This document shows positions 1-6,973 of a stretch of 27,210 bases of DNA, in pieces. Each line of letters begins with the position of its first letter. The first letter of the stretch is position 1. Source of the DNA: a virus. The notes under the pieces were generated by a model, which was not told the origin of the DNA, searched no databases, and was given only the letters and a program-made list of their open reading frames with translations. The translations under genes and the position numbers were made by a program. The stretch covers positions 1 through 27,210 of IMG/VR virus record IMGVR_UViG_3300027976_000173. One strand, given 5' to 3'.

Positions 1-23
1 AACAAAAAAATGGAGGAACAATC

Positions 24-155
24 ATGTACAAGAAAGGTGGTGCATTAAAAAAAGTTGATAAAGCTAAAAATCCTGGTTTAAATAAATTACCTAAAGAAGT
101 AAAAAACAAAATGGGCTACATGAAAAAAGGTGGTTCAATTAAAAAGAAAATGTAA
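24..155 (+). CDS. Tiny Lys-rich protein with two KKGG motifs
   Basis: This ORF encodes 43 residues, 15 of them Lys, with MYKKGG at the N-terminus and MKKGGSIKKK at the C-terminus. I know no function for such proteins; short KKGG proteins recur in environmental phage contigs near structural genes. It is the first of a run of small basic Gly-Gly proteins (see 337-621, 1467-1703 and 1710-1958). GGAGG at 12-16 lies 7 nt before the ATG and looks like a Shine-Dalgarno box. However, the frame is open upstream to the window edge and those bases would also encode Gly-Gly, so the true start could lie outside the window. The high charge suggests a nucleic-acid-binding or virion-internal protein, which is inference only. 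Confidence 0.6.
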   Translation: MYKKGGALKKVDKAKNPGLNKLPKEVKNKMGYMKKGGSIKKKM

Positions 156-177
156 TAAATTTATAAATAAATAAATA

Positions 178-324
178 ATGGAAGATTGGGAATTAACAAT
201 AGCATTTCATTGGCCTCATGATAGGTTTGCTTTAGGGTGGGATTATATAGCTTCTGATGCAACTTTTAAGTATAATACTGCAAAGCTTTATCTTTTGTTT
301 ATTACATTAACAATGGATTATTAA
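178..324 (+). CDS. Small phage protein of unknown function
   Basis: This 48-residue ORF begins MEDWELTIAFHWPHDRFALG and is rich in aromatic residues. Its C-terminal half (TAKLYLLFITLTMDY) has an alternating beta-strand look. It has no signal peptide and is not hydrophobic enough for a clear membrane helix. It lies 12 nt before the next gene, in the same direction as the tail operon, and its ATG directly follows a run of TAAA repeats (164-177). I recall similar small phage proteins ending in an L-x-F-x-T-L-T-x-D pattern, but know no function. The composition is too protein-like to be random AT-rich sequence, so I consider it real. Confidence 0.55.
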   Translation: MEDWELTIAFHWPHDRFALGWDYIASDATFKYNTAKLYLLFITLTMDY

Positions 325-336
325 AAAATTAAAATT

Positions 337-621
337 ATGAAAGCTAAAGGTTTGCAACAAAGTAAAATATCTAAGCAAAGTGTAAAACTATTGTGTAGAA
401 AGGGAGGAGAATTAGATGATGCTATGCAAGGATCTATGGTTGAAAAAATGAGAAAAGGGGGTGATGCTATGAGATATGCATCTGCCGCTGATGGTTCAAG
501 AAAAAAACAAGCATATAAAATGGGTGGTTGTGTTCAATCAAAATCAAAACCAAATCTAAAAAAATACATAGGCGGTGGTGTACCAACATCATTTATATAT
601 TCTGGCCCATCTAAAAAATAA
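337..621 (+). CDS. Small basic protein with repeated Gly-Gly motifs
   Basis: The product is 94 residues, basic, and without a predicted membrane segment. It carries four spaced Gly-Gly units: RKGGEL near residue 22, RKGGDAM near 40, KMGGCV near 62 and IGGGVP near 78. It ends in a Lys-rich tail. The repeated (K/M)GG pattern links it to the 43-residue protein upstream and the 82-residue protein downstream. The next gene begins 5 nt after its stop, so it belongs to the structural/lysis operon. AGGGAGGAG inside the gene resembles a ribosome-binding site but simply encodes one of the KGG motifs, so the first ATG is kept. Function unknown. Confidence 0.7.
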   Translation: MKAKGLQQSKISKQSVKLLCRKGGELDDAMQGSMVEKMRKGGDAMRYASAADGSRKKQAYKMGGCVQSKSKPNLKKYIGGGVPTSFIYSGPSKK

Positions 622-626
622 TAACT

Positions 627-1223
627 ATGAATATTTTAACTGACATATTAAGCTTAATAAGACGCGGGATTTTCACTAATGTGGCAAACCCTGAAGATGT
701 TATTGTTCTTGGTGTAAATGAACAACCAGAAATGACTGGTGTTGCTTCACCAATACCATATAAATCTGTTAAGCTTATTAAAGTTAAAGATCTTAAGATT
801 GCTCCGGCTTTTTGTAATAATGAAAATACTAATTTGCCGGATCCAGAAATATTGGCAAACGTTTTTCAAAAACAAGAAATTGATCCTGTTACAAATATTT
901 GTACTAATTATTTTAGAACATTAAAATCATTAAGCACTAACTTAACAATTAGCGAATCATTAGATGATAATTATGTTGAGTTTAATACAACTGGAGAACC
1001 TAATACTGCAAGTAATTTAGGTGAAGGTATAGGTTTATGTGCTGGTAAAACTGGTGAGACGCTTAATTTTAAATCATTAAAGGGTGAAGGTGTATCAATA
1101 TCTGAATCAGGAAATGAAGTAACTTTAAATCATGCAAAAAAAATTATATTAAATTCACCAGATGGGGCTTTTTGGGAAATTACTGTTAGTAATGGCGGAG
1201 GACTTCAAACTGTATCAGTATAA
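627..1223 (+). CDS. Small tail or fibre-like structural protein
   Basis: This 198-residue protein has an N-terminal segment of about 90 residues and a low-complexity, Thr/Asn/Gly-rich middle. Near residues 132-160 it carries the pattern GEGIGLCAGKTGETLNFKSL, which is typical of phage tail and fibre proteins and is followed by a GVSIS..GNEVTL beta motif. The last 25 residues (SPDGAFWEITVSNGGGLQTV) match the short beta-rich C-terminal cap seen on many phage appendage proteins, where Trp/Tyr-x-I-T-V is followed by a glycine-rich turn. Position just upstream of the holin-like gene and the large fibre supports a virion appendage role. The exact role (fibre, tip or baseplate) cannot be set. Confidence 0.6.
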   Translation: MNILTDILSLIRRGIFTNVANPEDVIVLGVNEQPEMTGVASPIPYKSVKLIKVKDLKIAPAFCNNENTNLPDPEILANVFQKQEIDPVTNICTNYFRTLKSLSTNLTISESLDDNYVEFNTTGEPNTASNLGEGIGLCAGKTGETLNFKSLKGEGVSISESGNEVTLNHAKKIILNSPDGAFWEITVSNGGGLQTVSV

Positions 1224-1227
1224 AATT

Positions 1228-1464
1228 ATGGAACCTAGAAGAACAAGATCAAAGTATAGAGATTTAATGATGCTAATTACTGGTATAATTGGTCTTGGTT
1301 CTTTTGTATTTACAATATATGCTGTTGTGTATATTCCTAGTGTAAAGAATAATGAATTATTTGTGCAATTAATGGGTATGATACAAGGTGTAGTTATAAG
1401 TAATATATTTGCATATTATTATGGCACAAGTGCTGATAATTCAGATAAAGACAATAACCAATAA
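1228..1464 (+). CDS. Two-helix holin-like membrane protein
   Basis: The ORF can be extended back to an ATG at 1162, but that overlaps the upstream gene by about 60 nt. The ATG at 1228, 4 nt after the upstream stop, gives a better 78-residue protein beginning MEPRRTRSKY. It has a basic N-terminus and a first membrane helix at about residues 12-35. A second hydrophobic stretch at about 42-62 ends in AYYYGTSADNSDKDN. An aromatic-rich helix followed by Y-x-G-(T/S)-S and a charged tail is the hallmark of small 3TM-type phage holins, where the usual form is FGSS-x-GS-x-x-K. Holins form inner-membrane lesions that trigger lysis; no endolysin is visible next to it. The call rests on motif and topology. 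Confidence 0.55.
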   Translation: MEPRRTRSKYRDLMMLITGIIGLGSFVFTIYAVVYIPSVKNNELFVQLMGMIQGVVISNIFAYYYGTSADNSDKDNNQ

Positions 1465-1466
1465 AA

Positions 1467-1703
1467 ATGAAAATTATGATGAGTAAAGAAAGCAAAGCAG
1501 AAGAACGCAAATGGCAAATTCAATCTGCATTAAGCACACTCCAAAGAGCAGAAGAAATTAAAAATGATACATCTTTAATGAGAGATGTCAAAAAAGCTGC
1601 TGGCACGGAAGCTAAAAGATTACAAACATTGGCTAACGGTGGTGGTATTATGTCAAGTGCAAGAAAAGCACCTGTTAAAAAAGTATTAACTAAAAAAAAA
1701 TAA
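1467..1703 (+). CDS. Small helical basic protein with GGG segment
   Basis: The product is 78 residues, or 74 if translation begins at the third ATG (1479, MSKESKAEERKW); three in-frame ATGs lie at 1467, 1476 and 1479. The first two thirds are charged and probably one long helix with heptad-like spacing (AEERKWQIQSALSTLQRAEE). Then comes NGGGIMSSARK and a very basic tail ending KKVLTKKK. The Gly-rich turn and Lys tail resemble the neighbouring small proteins. It begins 2 nt after the holin-like gene and ends 6 nt before the next gene. A short coiled-coil partner in lysis or virion assembly is possible, but I recognise no family. Confidence 0.65.
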   Translation: MKIMMSKESKAEERKWQIQSALSTLQRAEEIKNDTSLMRDVKKAAGTEAKRLQTLANGGGIMSSARKAPVKKVLTKKK

Positions 1704-1709
1704 AACAAG

Positions 1710-1958
1710 ATGGCAATTTCTAAAAAAGGTATTTGTTTTCCTGAACAAGGGGCTGCATACCAAAGAGAAACAACAAACGGATATTATAATCCAACATCTA
1801 TACCCGCAGCTATTCAACAAAAAAAGAATCAAGCTCAAGTATTAAGAAGTATTAAAAAAGCAAAAGATGGAATAAACATTCCAAGATCTAGTACCAGAGC
1901 AAAAGAACCCGTGCAATCAGCTGCTTTTAAAGGTGGTTATTGCTCACATAAAAAATAA
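1710..1958 (+). CDS. Small basic protein, KGG-type C-terminus
   Basis: This 82-residue protein of unknown function begins MAISKKGICFPEQGAAYQRE. It contains a basic helical middle (AIQQKKNQAQVLRSIKKAKDG) and ends AAFKGGYCSHKK, so it repeats the Lys-Gly-Gly plus Lys tail seen in the other small genes here. There is no membrane segment or signal peptide. It is spaced 6 nt from both its upstream and downstream neighbours in the tail operon, which supports it being a real, co-expressed gene. The gene directly after it is the large tail fibre. Confidence 0.65.
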   Translation: MAISKKGICFPEQGAAYQRETTNGYYNPTSIPAAIQQKKNQAQVLRSIKKAKDGINIPRSSTRAKEPVQSAAFKGGYCSHKK

Positions 1959-1964
1959 ATAGTT

Positions 1965-4514
1965 ATGAGTATTTTTATACAAGAAGTATTAGGATTACTA
2001 AAAAGAAACCAAAAAAAAATAACTTTAGATAAAGTTAAGGATTATTTTGAATTTGGTAAATTATATCCTAGTAGTAGTTTAAATAATAAATCAAGCTACA
2101 CACCTAGAATGGATCCTTTTGTTATTAAATGGGGTGATTTTATTTGTCAAGCTACTGAAGATATGACAAGAACTTTACCTGATCAAGGTAATCTTGGATA
2201 CATTCCTGTATATACGAATCCATCAGGCTCTTGCAATTGGGATACTTTAAAAGATTCCATTGTCACGCAAAATGAACTTAATGATGCTATTAATATTGCT
2301 GGTTCATTACAAGTACTTGGAGATGTTCAAATCTCAGGAGGAGATTTAACAGCAACTACTTCAACTTTTAATCTTTTAAACACTGCTCCAGTATCTATCA
2401 TTAACTTTGGAAGTAGTACTACTAATATAGAAGTAGGTGGTACAGATACTGTTGTTGGTATTAATGGAACTGCACAAAGTACAAGTTGTACTACAGGCGC
2501 ATTAGTAGTTGATGGTGGGGTTGGTATTGCTAAAAGTTTATATGTATGTGGTAATTTAAATATAGATGGGGCTTCTAACTTAAATGGAGATGTATATTTA
2601 GGTAATGGTCTTGCAGATCAAATTACTATAAATGGAACATTATTAGATAATAATGGCAATAGTGCGTTGGCTAATCAAGTGTTAGTTGGTCAAGGAGGAG
2701 GTATAGTTCTTTGGCAAAATGATGATGTAGTTGAAACACTTACTTATGGAAGTCTATGGCAAGGTAATGCATCAAATTTAAAACAAGAATTAACTATAGG
2801 TAATCCTTTAGATATTTTAGTTTCTGATGGTACTACATTTTCTTGGGAAGTACCTTATTCATATGAATTTAATGTATTAGGAGATACAGGAATTCCACAA
2901 CTTATAAGTAATGGAGACACATTAAATATAATTGGTGGATCAGGAATTAATACAGATAGTTCAATTGTTGATACAATTAAGATCACCAATACTGGTGTTC
3001 TTTCAGCTATTGCTGGTACAAATATAACTATAAGTGCTGCTACAGGAAATGTAACAATTTCTTCTACAAACACATTATATGATCTATTATCTGTACAAAA
3101 TGGTGCAGATGTTGATATTAAATTAAATGGTACTGATGGTACTTCAGATATTGTTAAACTATTACCGGGTGCTAACGTAACACTTACAGATACAGGAAAT
3201 TCAATCATCATAGATGCGTCAAGCCTTGGTTCTGTGACAAGTGTGGGTTATACTTCAAATATTGCAGCATTTGTAGTGGGTGGACAACCTATTACAGGAG
3301 CAGGTGTACTAACACTAAATTTATTAGGTGGAACTGCTGGCCAATTCTTACAACAAGATGGTAATTGGGCTACACCCGCAGGTGGTGGTACTGTAACAAC
3401 AGTATCTTCAACTCATGCCGGTACAGCATTTACAGCAACTGTTACTAATGCAACATCAACCCCAGCAATTGCTATTACAGCAAATGGTGCAATTACAGAT
3501 TATGTAAATGGTGTTGGTGATTTTATTGCTTTAAGTACATTACCTCAAGGTGCTGTAACAAGTTTAACAACTACAGGAACATCGGGAGTATCCACTTTAT
3601 TATCTGGTGTATTAAATGTTCCTAACTATGCAGATGGACAGGGTGTTACAAGTATTGGTTTAACAATGCCCGCTGCTTTTACAGTTGGTAATTCTCCTAT
3701 TACATCATCAGGTAGTATTGGGGTAACTGGAGCAGGAGCAATTACAGACTATATTGATGGAACTGGTGCATTACAAGTTTTTCCTACTATACCAACAGCT
3801 TATACAGGTTGGACATTAACAGGTGATACAGGAACTGGTGAATTAATAACCACTGGTAATACTGCATTAATAGCTGGTGGTACAGCAATAACTACAGTAA
3901 TAAGTGCAACAGATACATTGACAGTTAGTCATGATAATACTGGAGTTACAGTGGGTTCTTATACTCACTCTAGTATTACAGTAGATCAACAAGGACATAT
4001 TACAGCAATTGCTAATGGTGCTGTTACTAGTGGTACTGTAACTTCAGTAACTGCTGGTAATGGAATGACCCAATCAGGAAATTCAAACATTGATCCAACT
4101 TTAAATATAGTTGGTGGTAGCGGTATACAAGTAAATCAAGATAACATAGAGGTAGATAATACAGTAGTTATAACTTCAACAAATCAATCTATTGGTGGTG
4201 TAAAAACGTTTAGTTCCGCTGTAATTGGTGCTAGTACATTTACAGGTACTAACTTTATATTATCTTCTGATGAAAGATTAAAAGAAAATATAGTTGATGT
4301 ATCACCTGATAAAATAAATGTTAATTGGAAATCATTTAATATAAAAAATACAGATGAAGGTTATAGAGTGGGTGTGATAGCTCAAGAATTAGAAATTGAA
4401 CATCCTGAATTTGTAGAAACAAATAATGAAGGTTTTAAATCAGTTAAGTATATTGACTTATTGATATCTAAAATAGCTGAATTAGAAAATAGAATTAAAC
4501 AATTAGAGAAATAA
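1965..4514 (+). CDS. Tail fibre/spike with C-terminal S74 intramolecular chaperone
   Basis: The protein has 849 residues. The first 110 or so form a unique N-terminal region that probably attaches to the virion. The next 650 residues are a long Gly/Thr/Ser/Asn-rich beta repeat region with motifs such as TSVGYTS..IAAFVVGGQPI and two copies of GAITDY(V/I)(N/D)G-x-G. The last 83 residues (from 767) are an endosialidase-type chaperone domain (Peptidase_S74): the S-D-E-R-L-K motif at 768-773, then VGVIAQELE and a final helical coiled coil ISKIAELENRIKQLEK. In this family the domain drives trimer folding and then cuts itself off just before the motif serine (here Ser768), with the motif lysine assisting. 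The fibre probably contacts the host surface. It overlaps the next gene by one base. Confidence 0.88.
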   Translation: MSIFIQEVLGLLKRNQKKITLDKVKDYFEFGKLYPSSSLNNKSSYTPRMDPFVIKWGDFICQATEDMTRTLPDQGNLGYIPVYTNPSGSCNWDTLKDSIVTQNELNDAINIAGSLQVLGDVQISGGDLTATTSTFNLLNTAPVSIINFGSSTTNIEVGGTDTVVGINGTAQSTSCTTGALVVDGGVGIAKSLYVCGNLNIDGASNLNGDVYLGNGLADQITINGTLLDNNGNSALANQVLVGQGGGIVLWQNDDVVETLTYGSLWQGNASNLKQELTIGNPLDILVSDGTTFSWEVPYSYEFNVLGDTGIPQLISNGDTLNIIGGSGINTDSSIVDTIKITNTGVLSAIAGTNITISAATGNVTISSTNTLYDLLSVQNGADVDIKLNGTDGTSDIVKLLPGANVTLTDTGNSIIIDASSLGSVTSVGYTSNIAAFVVGGQPITGAGVLTLNLLGGTAGQFLQQDGNWATPAGGGTVTTVSSTHAGTAFTATVTNATSTPAIAITANGAITDYVNGVGDFIALSTLPQGAVTSLTTTGTSGVSTLLSGVLNVPNYADGQGVTSIGLTMPAAFTVGNSPITSSGSIGVTGAGAITDYIDGTGALQVFPTIPTAYTGWTLTGDTGTGELITTGNTALIAGGTAITTVISATDTLTVSHDNTGVTVGSYTHSSITVDQQGHITAIANGAVTSGTVTSVTAGNGMTQSGNSNIDPTLNIVGGSGIQVNQDNIEVDNTVVITSTNQSIGGVKTFSSAVIGASTFTGTNFILSSDERLKENIVDVSPDKINVNWKSFNIKNTDEGYRVGVIAQELEIEHPEFVETNNEGFKSVKYIDLLISKIAELENRIKQLEK

Positions 4515-4906
4515 TGCCAGCAGTTCCAAACACAACAACCTTTTCTTTACAAGATGTAGTTGATATAGTTCAACCTGCTGAAAATAGTTTAGCGGGTTGC
4601 TTTAATAACGCTATAGAAAGTAAGTTTGATCCGCTATATTCAGGTAATAAAAATGAATTACTTAACTTTAGAAATTATAATAATATAGTAACTCTTCATC
4701 AATGTAATACAGCAAACATTTACTATAATGTATTTAATACAGGAGTTATTGTTGGGGATGTTTTACAATTTCAAATAGGAACACCTCCATCAGGACCTAT
4801 CTATTGTGGTACGGTAATAGAATTAGGAGTATTAGGTACAGAAGATGCAACAATTCTTAGTAATATTATATACAATTGCGGAGACGGTGAAAATTGTGCA
4901 CAATAA
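4514..4906 (+). CDS. Probable tail appendage protein
   Basis: This 130-residue protein starts on the last base of the fibre stop codon (TAATG), so translation is probably coupled. The N-terminal half contains TFSLQDVVDIV, then SLAGCFNNAIESKFDPLYSG and NKNELLNFRNYNN. I associate this layout (LQDVV, a C-F-x-x-A segment, F-x-P-x-Y-x-G, L-x-x-F-R-N-Y) with small structural proteins and fibre domains of flavobacterial phages. The C-terminal half is beta-rich with several cysteines. It is the last gene of the + strand operon. A minor tail component or fibre accessory protein is the best guess. Confidence 0.55.
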   Translation: MPAVPNTTTFSLQDVVDIVQPAENSLAGCFNNAIESKFDPLYSGNKNELLNFRNYNNIVTLHQCNTANIYYNVFNTGVIVGDVLQFQIGTPPSGPIYCGTVIELGVLGTEDATILSNIIYNCGDGENCAQ

Positions 4907-4910
4907 TAAA

Positions 4911-4949
4911 TATGCATGGTATAGTTAATAAACATTTATACCATGCATA
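4911..4949 (-). terminator. 13-bp perfect hairpin, probable terminator of the - strand operon
   Basis: Positions 4911-4923 (TATGCATGGTATA) pair perfectly with 4937-4949 around a 13-nt loop. On the - strand the stem is followed by TTTATTATT, while on the + strand it is followed by AAATACTA. It therefore fits a terminator for leftward transcripts leaving the gene at 5102 better than one for the rightward tail operon. It could also act in both directions. Confidence 0.5.
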
Positions 4950-5023
4950 AAATACTACATCATACCATTCATTCCTGGCATACTACCTGTTATAATGAAC
5001 AAATCATTTGATTTTCTACATAA

Positions 5024-5044
5024 TATAACACATTAAGTGTTATA
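5024..5044. repeat. 8-bp inverted repeat in the convergent gap
   Basis: TATAACAC at 5024-5031 pairs with GTGTTATA at 5037-5044 around a 5-nt loop (ATTAA). It lies between the two larger hairpins of the convergent intergenic region. No T-run follows on either strand, so it is not a convincing terminator by itself. The rest of 4907-5101 contains no supported gene. Confidence 0.35.
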
Positions 5045-5061
5045 CAAATTGTATGATTATT

Positions 5062-5103
5062 TGGGTATGATGGCTAATATAATAGTCATTATACCCATTT
5101 TTT
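5062..5103 (+). terminator. Rho-independent terminator of the tail operon
   Basis: Positions 5062-5076 and 5083-5097 form a 15-bp stem with a 6-nt loop, followed directly by six T (5098-5103). Two pairs are G-U when read as + strand RNA but would be A-C mismatches on the - strand. This asymmetry, with the T-run, fixes the direction as rightward, ending transcripts from the structural genes. Confidence 0.75.
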
Positions 5104-5329
5104 ATATGTTTTGATTAATATGATGGTCTTTTTTGCTTTTATATATTACAAAGCAATCATCCTTTCTATTATCTCTAGTAACAACTGTTACTCCATCATG
5201 AAAAGCAGTCAGCCAACAATATTTAGTATCATCTTTGGATATTCTTCCACTACTAATTACTTTACTAATGTATACTAATGCTGCTAAAGGTTCTATATCA
5301 TCTCTGACATCTATTATAATTCTACTCAT
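5102..5329 (-). CDS. Small phage protein of unknown function
   Basis: The product is 75 residues, beginning MSRIIIDVRDDIEPLAALVY and ending in a charged, Lys/His-rich tail. The middle (DTKYCWLTAFHDGVTVVTRD) looks like a two-stranded beta hairpin. No membrane helix or catalytic motif is seen. Its ATG overlaps the last codons of the upstream membrane-protein gene by 8 nt, so the two are probably coupled. It is the last gene of the - strand block, and its stop lies inside the T-run of the opposing terminator. Confidence 0.6.
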   Translation of the reverse strand: MSRIIIDVRDDIEPLAALVYISKVISSGRISKDDTKYCWLTAFHDGVTVVTRDNRKDDCFVIYKSKKDHHINQNI

Positions 5330-5513
5330 TATTTTTATTTTTTTTCCAGTCTAACCAAAATCCAAGGGCTACAATAAAGTTCATCCCCAAAGAAGCAATT
5401 ACTTCCGTAATATCAGCATAGACCGAAGTCATTAGGTGTATATGACCAATAGTCCAAAAAGGTATGGCCAAATTTTGGCTAATCCATATTATAGTAAATT
5501 TTATAAATTGCAT
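5322..5513 (-). CDS. Small membrane protein
   Basis: This 63-residue protein has two hydrophobic stretches, about residues 6-30 (FTIIWISQNLAIPFWTIGHI) and 36-54 (ITEVIASLGMNFIVALGFW). It ends in a charged tail, LDWKKNKNNE, so both ends may be cytoplasmic. I recognise no family; the size and topology fit holin/antiholin-like or superinfection-exclusion proteins, but nothing proves either. It lies 70 nt downstream of a - strand hairpin and overlaps the next gene. Confidence 0.55.
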   Translation of the reverse strand: MQFIKFTIIWISQNLAIPFWTIGHIHLMTSVYADITEVIASLGMNFIVALGFWLDWKKNKNNE

Positions 5514-5575
5514 CTTTTTTATGAATTACATTTATAAAGAATTGTTTTATTATATCCGTAATTTTACTTTTCATA

Positions 5576-5608
5576 TAAAGGTAAAGGGGATAGTTAAAGC
5601 TATCCCCT
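5576..5608 (-). terminator. Possible terminator after the DUF932-like gene
   Basis: AGGGGATAG at 5585-5593 pairs with CTATCCCCT at 5600-5608 (9 bp, 6-nt loop); it is one of the most GC-rich stems in this AT-rich DNA. In leftward RNA it is followed by TTACCTTT, a broken U-tract, and on the + strand by GTTGG. It therefore fits a modest leftward terminator between the micropeptide at 5627 and the two last genes. Confidence 0.55.
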
Positions 5609-5626
5609 GTTGGTTTACCCGCATAA

Positions 5627-5698
5627 TTATTTTGGATCATTTGTCATGCACAAATAAAAGCATAGATATGCAAGTATAGCTGCTAACACAATCCCCAT
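5627..5698 (-). CDS. 23-residue membrane micropeptide (putative)
   Basis: This ORF encodes 23 residues, almost all one hydrophobic helix (MGIVLAAILAYLCFYL), followed by the short polar tail CMTNDPK. The ATG comes 2 nt after the stop of the DUF932-like gene (TAA TT ATG GGG), the same junction seen before the 16-residue ORF at 17659-17709. The terminator-like hairpin at 5585-5608 follows. Its compactness, clean membrane-helix character and position inside a tight operon favour a real gene. It is too short for family assignment. Small phage membrane peptides often act in lysis timing or exclusion, which is only a suggestion. Confidence 0.45.
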   Translation of the reverse strand: MGIVLAAILAYLCFYLCMTNDPK

Positions 5699-5700
5699 AA

Positions 5701-6609
5701 TTAATCCTTCATTAGATAAATATCTTGTACTAATTTTGAACGCGTGATATCTTCATCTATTTCAATGGCGTTTTCAATCCATTCTTCCATAGTAATGTCT
5801 AAGCTTTTATCTTGAACTGCATCAAACTCAAATAAATTTAATTCATCATTCATTGTGATATTCATTTTAGATAAAACTCTTGCTGTCATAAAATCATGAA
5901 AATTTTGACTATCAGACAACCAATCTCTTGGATGTGCTTTTTTCAAAGCATGTGTAACATGATTATAAAAAGTCCATGCATTCTCTTGATCACATTTATA
6001 ATCATATGATGGTTTTTCCAGTTCAGCTTTTACACAAGACATTTGAGAGGCATCAAGAATATCTTCATTGATATAAAGTCTTCCTGCAATTTCAGCTTGT
6101 TCTTGTAATGATAATTTAGTATTTCTCATGGCATCTCTATCGTTAATGATCCGTTTGTAATACTTTTCACCATTTTTGATTTGATTAGAAATTTGCATTT
6201 GAATATCATGATCAGCAGATCCCGTATGCTTTCTTCTAAAGTTCATCATATCACCGGCAACCATACCATTATGGCAAACCATAACATATGCGCCTATAGC
6301 ACATTGAAAACGTGTGCTTTTATCATAAGAATTTGTCCAGGCAAACATCATCCCCAACTCTTTTTCCTCTAAAATAGTAGGATCAACAGTGTTAATTGGT
6401 AGGATATGATATATGCCTTGTGCTACATTGGCATTCATATTTGCTCTATATAATTCCTTTTGGATAATAAAACCACTATCTTCTAGTAGTTTTTTTGTGT
6501 TATCTATCACTTGTTTGTGTGATATAACTGTATAACTTTTACCGTGATTTGGTAAAGGTGCATTTTCCAGGTAATTTCTGGTAGTTTCTTTTGGTTTAGT
6601 ATAACCCAT
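5701..6609 (-). CDS. DUF932-like phage/plasmid protein
   Basis: This 302-residue protein has a core with TNSYDKSTRFQCAIGAYVMV, then CHNGMVAGD and FRRKHTGSADHDI, at about residues 92-137. The N-S-Y-D-(K/R)-S-x-R followed by V-x-V-C-x-N-G-M order is what I associate with DUF932, a family spread on phages and plasmids with no settled biochemical role. The C-terminal third is acidic and helical. It lies 60 nt after the MazG gene, in a gap that contains a 14-bp palindrome, and is followed by a micropeptide. Proteins of this family are often highly expressed early phage proteins. Family assignment is from memory of the motif. Confidence 0.65.
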   Translation of the reverse strand: MGYTKPKETTRNYLENAPLPNHGKSYTVISHKQVIDNTKKLLEDSGFIIQKELYRANMNANVAQGIYHILPINTVDPTILEEKELGMMFAWTNSYDKSTRFQCAIGAYVMVCHNGMVAGDMMNFRRKHTGSADHDIQMQISNQIKNGEKYYKRIINDRDAMRNTKLSLQEQAEIAGRLYINEDILDASQMSCVKAELEKPSYDYKCDQENAWTFYNHVTHALKKAHPRDWLSDSQNFHDFMTARVLSKMNITMNDELNLFEFDAVQDKSLDITMEEWIENAIEIDEDITRSKLVQDIYLMKD

Positions 6610-6644
6610 AGTATTAAACTTTTAAAGTGTAAATGTACAATTAA

Positions 6645-6658
6645 TGTTTAGATAAACA
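6645..6658. promoter_or_regulatory. 14-bp palindrome upstream of the DUF932-like gene
   Basis: TGTTTA-GA-TAAACA is a perfect 6+6 inverted repeat in the 60-nt gap between the MazG gene and the DUF932-like gene. It could be an operator or part of a promoter. No exact TAnnTTTG -7 element is present on the - strand here; the nearest match is one base short in spacing. Confidence 0.3.
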
Positions 6659-6669
6659 AAATATAAACC

Positions 6670-6972
6670 TTAATTGTTTTTTACAAATTGTCCATCAATC
6701 ATTTTACCTGTTCTTTTACTAATCACATTATAAGCTGATTCAAGACACTCTTCTAAAGATAAATCTTGCATTTTTGCTTGAATAATTAATGTAACCATAA
6801 TGTCCCCAATAGCATCAATAATCTCAGGTCTGTTATTTTTGTTGATAGCTGTACATAATTCTGTACATTCTTCTAATGTTTTTAGTGCTTGTGCCATTGG
6901 TGTAGCTTTTTCTAAAATCCCTTTGTCTGCGGCCCATTGTTCCACAACCGCTTCTAATTCAAAATAGTCCAT
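6670..6972 (-). CDS. MazG-like nucleotide pyrophosphohydrolase
   Basis: The product is 100 residues, the size of a single MazG domain. Visible metal-binding residues are K-x-L-E-E-x-x-E (Glu34, Glu35, Glu38) and E-x-x-D (Glu50 to Asp53), followed by IGDIMVTLI. This is the helical all-alpha NTP-PPase pattern. Such enzymes cut NTPs or dNTPs to the monophosphate and pyrophosphate. In phages they are thought to clean the nucleotide pool or lower the alarmone level. The gene follows the HAD phosphatase gene with a 1-nt gap, and dNMP kinase is encoded upstream, which supports a nucleotide role. Confidence 0.85.
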   Translation of the reverse strand: MDYFELEAVVEQWAADKGILEKATPMAQALKTLEECTELCTAINKNNRPEIIDAIGDIMVTLIIQAKMQDLSLEECLESAYNVISKRTGKMIDGQFVKNN

Positions 6973-6973
6973 G

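Noticed and set aside
12-16. GGAGG as proof of Shine-Dalgarno use
   Set aside because: It could encode Gly-Gly in an upstream in-frame extension, and no other gene start here shows such a box.
396-416. Internal start with SD-like AGGGAGGAG in the 94-residue gene
   Set aside because: The sequence simply encodes the KGG motif that repeats in this protein family.
1162-1227. Longer form of the holin-like protein starting at 1162
   Set aside because: It would overlap the upstream tail-like gene, whose C-terminal cap is well formed; the ATG at 1228 follows that stop by 4 nt and gives a cleaner membrane protein.
2855-3211. 118-codon - strand ORF inside the tail fibre
   Set aside because: It is antisense to a clear fibre gene with repetitive codons; hydrophobic-looking output is expected from the complement of Thr/Gly/Asn-rich coding sequence.
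5513-5575. Alternative 31-codon - strand ORF beginning near 5570
   Set aside because: It overlaps the start of the 63-residue membrane gene in another frame, and the product has no support.
5464-5679. + strand ORF over the micropeptide region
   Set aside because: It lies opposite a - strand hairpin, a membrane gene start and the 23-residue ORF, and its product is irregular with no recognisable motif.
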